Origin: UBA4719 sp038249115
Lineage (GTDB): Bacteria; Actinomycetota; Actinomycetes; Actinomycetales; Dermatophilaceae
Reading direction: 5' to 3'
DNA length: 11,668 bases
Assembly (NCBI GenBank): GCA_038249115.1
Contig: JBBRWQ010000099.1
Coordinates: 1-11,668, forward strand
This document shows, in pieces, positions 7,501 to 11,668 of this stretch (positions within the stretch are counted from its first letter, which is position 1; each line of letters starts with the position of its first letter). Position numbers and translations under genes: made by a program. Below the pieces are notes generated by a model. The model saw nothing but the letters and a program-made list of their open reading frames with translations, did no database searches and was not told the origin of the DNA.

Positions 7501-8430
7501 TCAGCCGCGAGCTATGACGCGAGGCGTCGACTTCGCCGCTTCGCACAGTGCGTCCAAAGTGGCCTTGACCGCCGGAACCCGTTGCAGGTCAGCGGTGGTG
7601 ACCACGTGGACGGACCGGCGCGAGGCCGGAGAGATCGGCAGGGTGACGACGTCGGGATGGTTGGCGCTAGCCAGGATCAGGTCCGGGATCAGCGCCACGC
7701 CGAGCCCCGCGGCGACCAGGCCCAGGACGGCGACGTAGTCCTCCGTCTCGAACGACACGTTGGGCATGAACCCGGCCGTTCGGCATACGGCCAGGAGGTG
7801 GCCACGACAGCGCGGACAGCCGGCGATCCAGGACTCGTCGCCGAGCAGGGACAGGTCGGCGACCTTGGCGCCGGCCATCGGGTGGTCCTTGGGAAGTGCG
7901 AGGCGGACCTCGTCGTCGAGCAGCTTGATGGTGACGAACATGTCGAGGTCCTCTTCGCCGCGCCCCAGGTCCGTGCCCTCATAGGCGAAGGCCACCGCCA
8001 GGTCGCATTCGCCGGCTCGCAACGCAGCAAGGGACTCCGGCGGCTCGGCCTCGGTGAAGGACACCTTGATGTCCGGGTAACGCTGTTTGACCAGGGCCAG
8101 GGCGCGGGGGACCAGTGTCGCCGAGGACGAGGGGAAGGCCATCAGCCGGACCCGACCGGCGCGCAGCCCGGCGATCGCGGCGACCTCTTCCTCTGCCGCA
8201 TCCAGCGCTGCCAGCACTCCCACGGCATGTCGCGCCAGCACCTGGCCCGCCTCGGTCAGGCGCACCTTGCGCCCGACCCGCTCGACCAGCACGGTGCCGA
8301 TGCGCTGCTCGAGGCGGCGCACCATCTGCGAGATGGCGGGTTGCGAGTAGCCCATCGCGATGGCCGCGCCGGTGAAGCTTCCTTCGTCGGCGATCGCGCG
8401 CATCACGCGTAGCCCGGCAGCATCGATCAT
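7501..8430 (-). CDS. LysR-type transcriptional regulator
   Basis: A 309-residue DNA-binding regulator. The N-terminal winged helix-turn-helix (about 1-60) shows the LysR pattern: F-T-G-A-A-x-A-M-G-Y-S-Q-P-A-I-S-Q-M-V-R-R-L-E (19-41), then V-R-L-T-E-A-G (57-63). A periplasmic-binding-protein-like effector domain (about 92-300) follows. It contains C-P-R-C (205-208) and another cysteine at 216, which might bind metal or sense redox; this is speculative. The reading frame is open up to 8589, but residues before 8430 do not look like LysR protein. ATG 8430 gives the usual N-terminus, and GTG 8436 two codons earlier is an alternative, possibly leaderless, start. It probably controls the permease gene 10 nt downstream and itself through the palindrome at 8443-8457. 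The effector is unknown. Confidence 0.92.
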   Translation of the reverse strand: MIDAAGLRVMRAIADEGSFTGAAIAMGYSQPAISQMVRRLEQRIGTVLVERVGRKVRLTEAGQVLARHAVGVLAALDAAEEEVAAIAGLRAGRVRLMAFPSSSATLVPRALALVKQRYPDIKVSFTEAEPPESLAALRAGECDLAVAFAYEGTDLGRGEEDLDMFVTIKLLDDEVRLALPKDHPMAGAKVADLSLLGDESWIAGCPRCRGHLLAVCRTAGFMPNVSFETEDYVAVLGLVAAGLGVALIPDLILASANHPDVVTLPISPASRRSVHVVTTADLQRVPAVKATLDALCEAAKSTPRVIARG

Positions 8431-8442
8431 GCCCACAAGGGT

Positions 8443-8457
8443 ATAACGACACGTTAT
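8443..8457 (-). promoter_or_regulatory. T-N11-A palindrome, probable LysR operator
   Basis: ATAACG-ACA-CGTTAT is a perfect 6-bp inverted repeat with a 3-nt centre and fits the LysR T-N11-A box (T 8444, A 8456). It lies 12 nt upstream of ATG 8430. It overlaps a possible minus-strand -10 element, TATACC (8445 to 8440), so binding would block the regulator's own promoter. It could also influence the divergent sirtuin gene. Confidence 0.55.
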
Positions 8458-8574
8458 CGACGGGCCAGGTTTCGTGCCCTCGTGTGATCTGAGGGCCGAA
8501 CCCCCGACGTGGCCAAGGATGGGTCCACCTGGCACACGACCCACGCTGTGCCAAGACCACCCAGCGTTGGCCAA

Positions 8575-8603
8575 GTGGCAGGGCAACAAAGCGAATGCAT
8601 ACT
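8575..8603 (+). promoter_or_regulatory. Candidate sirtuin promoter
   Basis: GTGGCA (8575-8580) and CATACT (8598-8603) are 17 nt apart, each 4 of 6 to consensus, with a TG just before the -10. Transcription would begin near 8610, close to GTG 8611. The score is modest, and the rest of the 192-nt divergent region offers no better pair that I could see. Confidence 0.3.
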
Positions 8604-8622
8604 GGCTGAGGTGGAGACAGTG

Positions 8623-9474
8623 GTGACGACGGCTCCGGACCGGGCGGCATACGAGCGGCTGGTCGACCTCCTGCGCGGCGGCAACATCGCGGTCCTCACT
8701 GGCGCCGGCCTGTCGACGGAGTCGGGCATCCCGGACTACCGGGGGTCAGGCAGCACGGCGCGGGTGACGCCCATGACGTATGGCGAGTTCGTTGCCTCGC
8801 CGGCGAATCGGCAGCACTACTGGGCGCGCAGCCATGTCGGATGGCGACGGTTCTCGGGAGCCGGCCCCAACGACGGACACCGTGCCGTCGCGGACCTTCA
8901 ACGCCTGGGGCTGGTCCGGGCGATCATCACCCAGAACGTTGACGGACTGCACCAGGTCGCCGGCGCTCGCGACGTGATCGAGCTGCACGGCAACCTCGGC
9001 CGGGCTCGGTGCCTCGACTGTGGCGAGACCACGACGAGGGCCGAGCTCGATACGCGGCTGCGCGAGGCCAACCCGACCTTTGAGAAGGACGCGGGACTGG
9101 ACGCGGGGCAGGTCCGTCCTGATGGCGACGTGGTGCTGCCGGAGGGGGCGGTGGCCGGCTTTCACCCGCCGAGGTGTCTGGTCTGCAGGTCGGATCTGGT
9201 CAAGCCCGATGTCGTCTTCTTCGGTGAGTCGGTGCCCAAAACCCTTGTCGATCAGAGCTTTTCGCACGTCGAGGCCTCAGCCGGGCTCGTGGTGCTGGGC
9301 TCGTCGCTGCAGGTGATGAGTGGATACCGGTTCGTGCGACGGGCGGCGGCGAACGGCATAGCGGTGGCGATCGTGACGCGGGGACGGAGCCGGGGCGACG
9401 AACAGGCAACGATCCGGCTCGACGCGCCACTCGGGGTCACGTTGAGCCGGCTCGTCCAGGATCTGCAGGCGTAA
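8623..9474 (+). CDS. Class II (SIRT4-like) Sir2 family NAD-dependent deacylase
   Basis: A 283-residue sirtuin that removes acyl groups from protein lysines using NAD+. Seen: the NAD loop GAGLSTESGIPDYRG (27-41), QNVDGLH (104-110), catalytic histidine in ELHGN (His122), four zinc cysteines (130, 133, 185, 188), KPDVVFFGE (194-202) and GSSLQVMSGYRF (226-237). Y-W-A-R and V-G-W near 66-74, the D-G-D-V segment (167-170) and S-x-Q-V-x-S-G-Y-R-F resemble human SIRT4, which points to class II rather than CobB-type class III. The substrate is unknown. GTG 8623 has GGTGGAG 6 nt upstream; GTG 8611 and 8620 are in frame alternatives, and 8611 would be nearly leaderless from the candidate promoter. The frame is open to 8509, but upstream residues are not sirtuin-like. 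It converges on lexA with a 6-nt gap. Confidence 0.93.
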   Translation: MTTAPDRAAYERLVDLLRGGNIAVLTGAGLSTESGIPDYRGSGSTARVTPMTYGEFVASPANRQHYWARSHVGWRRFSGAGPNDGHRAVADLQRLGLVRAIITQNVDGLHQVAGARDVIELHGNLGRARCLDCGETTTRAELDTRLREANPTFEKDAGLDAGQVRPDGDVVLPEGAVAGFHPPRCLVCRSDLVKPDVVFFGESVPKTLVDQSFSHVEASAGLVVLGSSLQVMSGYRFVRRAAANGIAVAIVTRGRSRGDEQATIRLDAPLGVTLSRLVQDLQA

Positions 9475-9480
9475 GGGGCG

Positions 9481-10185
9481 TCAGATCTTGCGCAGAACCG
9501 CGGTGACCTTGCCCAGGATGGTCGCGTGGTCGCCGTCGATGGGGGAGTAGGCCTCGTTGTGCGGCAAGAGCCACACGTGTCCGGCCTTGCGCTTGAATGT
9601 CTTGACGGTGGCCTCGTTGTCGAGCATCGCCGCGACGATGTCGCCGTTGTCGGCTGTCGGCTGCTGACGCACGACGACCCAGTCACCGTCGCAGATGGCC
9701 GCGTCGATCATCGAGTCACCGACGACCTTGAGCAGGAAGAGCTGGCCCTCACCGACGATCTGGCGGGGCAGCGCGAAGACGTCGTCGACGACCTCCTCGG
9801 CGGTGATCGGGACACCCGCGGCGATCTGGCCGATCACGGGGACGTATGCGGGGGTGGGGTGGGAGTCGCCGATGCCGGTCTCGTCGATCGAGTCATCGTG
9901 CGACTGGCGGTAGCCGCGCGAGTCCGTCCCACTGTCGGGGGAGAGGACCTCGATGGCGCGCGGACGGTTGGGGTCCTTGCGCAGGAAGCCCTTGCGTTCG
10001 AGTGCCGAGACCTGGTGGGAGACGCTGCTGGGGCTGGCCAGCCCGACCGCCTCGCCGATCTCGCGCAGGCTCGGCGGGTATCCGCGGCGGTCCACTGAGT
10101 TGCGGATCACCTCGAGCACCCGGCGCTGGCGTGTGGTCAGCCCGTCGCCAGGATCGCGGTCAGGCAGCTCGTGGATCTTAGCCAT
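9481..10185 (-). CDS. lexA: LexA, SOS response repressor
   Basis: A 234-residue repressor that holds SOS genes off until RecA filaments trigger self-cleavage. The N-terminal winged helix (about 17-80) includes PPSLREIGEAVGLASPSSVSH (37-57, recognition helix). An acidic linker of about 30 residues follows, then the S24 peptidase domain: cleavage bond Ala123-Gly124 in QIAAGVP, nucleophile Ser158 in GDSMI and general base Lys195 in EATVKTF. All are intact. ATG 10185 has AGAGGGG about 8 nt upstream and gives the usual M-A-K start; the open frame continues to 10314 but that part covers the promoter. A LexA box overlaps the -35, so it should be autoregulated. The gene is divergent from a LysM gene, as in mycobacteria. 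Confidence 0.97.
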   Translation of the reverse strand: MAKIHELPDRDPGDGLTTRQRRVLEVIRNSVDRRGYPPSLREIGEAVGLASPSSVSHQVSALERKGFLRKDPNRPRAIEVLSPDSGTDSRGYRQSHDDSIDETGIGDSHPTPAYVPVIGQIAAGVPITAEEVVDDVFALPRQIVGEGQLFLLKVVGDSMIDAAICDGDWVVVRQQPTADNGDIVAAMLDNEATVKTFKRKAGHVWLLPHNEAYSPIDGDHATILGKVTAVLRKI

Positions 10186-10258
10186 GGTGACGCCCCTCTG
10201 ATCGTGCCGCGGGACACCCGATGTCAGAGGTGCCTGTTTGGCTGTTCGACATGCAGAC

Positions 10259-10287
10259 AGCCTATGCAGATCGGACACAAGTTTCAA
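10259..10287 (-). promoter_or_regulatory. Candidate lexA promoter
   Basis: Reading the minus strand, TTGAAA (10287 to 10282) and TAGGCT (10264 to 10259) are 17 nt apart. The -35 is a 5 of 6 match; the -10 is weak. The LexA box at 10284-10299 covers the first four bases of the -35, the layout expected for autorepression. Confidence 0.55.
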
Positions 10288-10299
10288 ACACCTGTTCGA
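10284..10299. promoter_or_regulatory. lexA: LexA box 1 (best match)
   Basis: TCAAAC-ACCT-GTTCGA matches the actinobacterial SOS box TCGAAC-N4-GTTCGA at 11 of 12 defined bases. It overlaps the predicted lexA -35 element. A weaker 9 of 12 site (TCGGAC-ACAA-GTTTCA) overlaps it at 10271-10286. Confidence 0.8.
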
Positions 10300-10336
10300 C
10301 CCGTGTCTCGACATTGTCGGCCGCTCGTGCTAAACA

Positions 10337-10352
10337 TCGTACAAGCGTTCTA
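10337..10352. promoter_or_regulatory. LexA box 2, upstream of the LysM gene
   Basis: TCGTAC-AAGC-GTTCTA matches the SOS box at 10 of 12 defined bases. It begins about 67 nt before the LysM ATG, where a core promoter would lie, and abuts box 3 with no gap. Confidence 0.55.
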
Positions 10353-10368
10353 TCGGACACACGTTCGG
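10353..10368. promoter_or_regulatory. LexA box 3, upstream of the LysM gene
   Basis: TCGGAC-ACAC-GTTCGG matches the SOS box at 10 of 12 defined bases and keeps dyad symmetry at most positions. It directly follows box 2, so two LexA dimers could bind side by side and shut the LysM gene promoter tightly. Confidence 0.55.
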
Positions 10369-10403
10369 TCGGCGCCACGATCCGCACCACGAAGGAGGAC
10401 CCC

Positions 10404-10796
10404 ATGTCAGCTGCAGTCGCCTGGGAGCTCGACCCCACACCCGTTCGTATGCCGCAACGCGCCGCCCGCCCGCAGCTGCGCCTGGTCGGCCCCGGCGAAC
10501 GCGCTTTCGTGCCCGCACTCCGGGTCGCTCGCCGTGGCCGGCTGATGATCACGCTGATGATCTCGGCCACCGCCCTGGCGATGGCGGTGGGTTTCGCGAG
10601 CTCCGTCAGCGCGGCCGGTCCGCAGATCGACCACGCCACGACAGTTGTCGCCGGCCAGACCCTTTCAGAGGTGGCCGCCGCCCAGCTGCCGGGGCTGTCG
10701 ATCAACGAGGCCGTGGCCCAGATCCAGCTCGCCAACAACCTGAGCACCTCGCAGGTGCATGCAGGTCAGTCGCTGCTGATCCCGTCGATCCCCTGA
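10404..10796 (+). CDS. LysM membrane protein, probable SOS cell-division suppressor
   Basis: A 130-residue protein with a basic, proline-rich cytoplasmic N-terminus (1-46), one membrane span (about 47-69) and a single extracytoplasmic LysM domain (about 79-127: TTVVAGQTLSEVAA, then NNLSTSQVHAGQSLLIP). LysM binds peptidoglycan. Size, layout and position divergent from lexA match M. tuberculosis Rv2719c (ChiZ) and play the part of Corynebacterium divS, SOS-induced proteins that halt septation. GAAGGAGG (10391-10398) sits 5 nt before ATG 10404; the frame is open to 10221, but that stretch is the regulatory region. Two abutting LexA boxes (10337-10368) support induction by DNA damage. nrdR, which often follows in relatives, is absent. 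The LysM domain is clear; the division-inhibitor role is inferred from synteny. Confidence 0.88.
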   Translation: MSAAVAWELDPTPVRMPQRAARPQLRLVGPGERAFVPALRVARRGRLMITLMISATALAMAVGFASSVSAAGPQIDHATTVVAGQTLSEVAAAQLPGLSINEAVAQIQLANNLSTSQVHAGQSLLIPSIP

Positions 10797-10885
10797 TCTG
10801 TCCGTTGGCTGGTTGGTTGCATCGATGCCTCGAACTCCACTGCTATTGCTGATACAAACCTGCTAGCGGGTCGGGATCGGGCCAA

Positions 10886-10903
10886 GGCCGTGGGCACGCG
10901 GCC
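10886..10903. terminator. Possible hairpin terminator between convergent genes
   Basis: GGCCGTG (10886-10892) pairs with CGCGGCC (10897-10903) around a GGCA loop: 7 bp with one G-U. It sits in the 117-nt gap between the LysM gene and the convergent PKD gene. No T-run follows on either strand, so termination is a guess. Nothing else is seen in this gap. Confidence 0.3.
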
Positions 10904-10913
10904 CATCTAACGG

Positions 10914-11668
10914 TCAGCGGGTGACGAGACGTGCGCGCGCAGTCTTGACGGTGATGGGCTGGAGACTTCCGGTGACGGTGACGGTGTCGGGAATGGGGAT
11001 CCAGACGCCGCCGGCGATGCTGAACTCGCCGCCGTAGGTGATGTCGATGTGGGTGTCGTACCTGCCGGCTGTTGGGTACTTGTGAGTGATGTCGCCGCTG
11101 GGGTACGGGCCGCCGGGTGATGCGGTCGGGCCGAAGCTGGTGCCGTCGCCGAAGACGTACGTGTAGCCCTGGACGGTCGGGCGGATCCGGACCGGGGTGC
11201 CGAGCAGGGTGATGGTGTCGATCTCTCCGGGCTGGAACCCTGTCGCCGGCCAGTTCACCTCGAAGTAGGTGGCCAGGGTGACGAGGGTGACGTTGCCTTC
11301 GGGCTGGATGTGCGCCGTCGGCTTGGCCCAGGGGGTGTTGTGGAACTCGGCCAGGATCTGTCCCAGTCCGAGAACCGGTTTGCCTGGCGCGAACTGCGGG
11401 AAGCAGGTCGTGCCGATGGAGGTCCAGTCGCCGATGGGGCTGCCGGCAGCGTTGAGCTCGCGGCGGTATATCCGGACCATCGGGCCCTGTCCCCGTTCGG
11501 GCGTGTTGCCCGCGCAGCCCTGGATTGCGACCGTGCAAGGCACGTCCGCAGCGCCGGGGACGTTGTTCGGGCACGCGTAGACGTTGGTGTACGCGAACGA
11601 TCGCTTTTCAGCGGCACCCGTAGTGACGTCCAAACCGTTCTTGGCCCGGTCAAGCCCAGTTTTTGTCA
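10914..11668 (-). CDS. PKD-domain protein of unknown function (5' end at or beyond edge)
   Basis: The frame is open from the right edge to a TGA at 10914-10916, about 251 codons. The C-terminal part holds a PKD-like beta-sandwich: Y-V-F-G-D-G-T, then T-H-K-Y-P-T-A-G-R-Y-D-T-H-I-D-I-T-Y, the usual F-G-D-G-T ... H-x-Y ... G-x-Y spacing. The N-terminal part has four cysteines (in Y-A-C-P-N-N, V-P-C-T, Q-G-C-A and T-T-C-F), consistent with an exported disulfide-bonded protein. No sorting signal or membrane span ends it. TTG 11633 has no ribosome site and is unlikely as start. The codon cut by the edge ends in TG, so a start there is possible, which would leave no signal peptide; otherwise the gene continues beyond. 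No function can be assigned. Confidence 0.7.
   Translation of the reverse strand, partial: TKTGLDRAKNGLDVTTGAAEKRSFAYTNVYACPNNVPGAADVPCTVAIQGCAGNTPERGQGPMVRIYRRELNAAGSPIGDWTSIGTTCFPQFAPGKPVLGLGQILAEFHNTPWAKPTAHIQPEGNVTLVTLATYFEVNWPATGFQPGEIDTITLLGTPVRIRPTVQGYTYVFGDGTSFGPTASPGGPYPSGDITHKYPTAGRYDTHIDITYGGEFSIAGGVWIPIPDTVTVTGSLQPITVKTARARLVTR

Noticed and set aside
7384..8412. 342-codon plus-strand open frame
   Set aside because: It runs antisense across the AEC and LysR genes and its composition is that of a GC-rich shadow frame.
8512..8575. Three GCCAAG repeats between the LysR and sirtuin genes
   Set aside because: Six-base matches with irregular spacing (38 and 20 nt) could occur by chance.
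10234..10249. Further LexA site near GTTCGA at 10244
   Set aside because: Only the right half-site matches; the left arm (CTGTTT) does not.
10186..10314. N-terminal extension of lexA
   Set aside because: It covers the promoter and a LexA box; ATG 10185 has a good ribosome site and the usual LexA start.
10221..10403. N-terminal extension of the LysM gene
   Set aside because: It covers LexA boxes and promoter; ATG 10404 has a strong ribosome site.

Overview
The window looks like chromosome from a high-GC Gram-positive actinobacterium. The evidence is the GC-rich third codon positions, GTG starts, an actinobacterial-type SOS box (TCGAAC-N4-GTTCGA), a LAxTG class-E sortase signal and a lexA gene divergent from a small LysM gene. 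Protein style suggests Micrococcales, perhaps the Intrasporangiaceae; that placement is an inference. No tRNA, rRNA, CRISPR array, transposase or phage gene is visible.

Left part (1-6550, all + strand): the 3' part of a DegV-family fatty-acid-binding gene is followed after 2 nt by plsY (acyl-phosphate to glycerol-3-phosphate acyltransferase), a lipid-synthesis pair. Next comes a self-contained islet: an AT-richer leader with iterated CAAACAA motifs, a candidate promoter, a nested hairpin directly before the Shine-Dalgarno, a repeat-bearing secreted protein of unknown function ending in LAFTG, and a perfect 18-bp terminator hairpin. After it lie comEA and comEC, the DNA-receptor and DNA-channel genes of natural transformation. 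comEA lacks a Shine-Dalgarno and appears leaderless; comEC starts 1 nt after the comEA stop.

Middle part (6567-9474): a LysR-type regulator and an AEC-family (auxin-efflux-carrier-type) permease lie in tandem on the minus strand, 10 nt apart. A T-N11-A palindrome sits just before the regulator start. Divergent from them is a class II (SIRT4-like) sirtuin, probably an NAD-dependent protein deacylase.

Right part (9481-11668): lexA (minus) faces a 130-residue membrane-anchored LysM protein (plus) across a 218-nt region with at least three LexA-box-like palindromes. One overlaps the probable lexA -35 element, and two abut end to end before the LysM gene. This matches the mycobacterial lexA / Rv2719c (ChiZ) and corynebacterial lexA / divS arrangement, so the LysM gene is probably an SOS-induced cell-division suppressor. 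The window ends in a PKD-domain protein of unknown function on the minus strand, possibly cut by the edge.

The parts with least precedent known to me are the LAFTG surface protein with its structured leader, and the exact layout of the SOS boxes.
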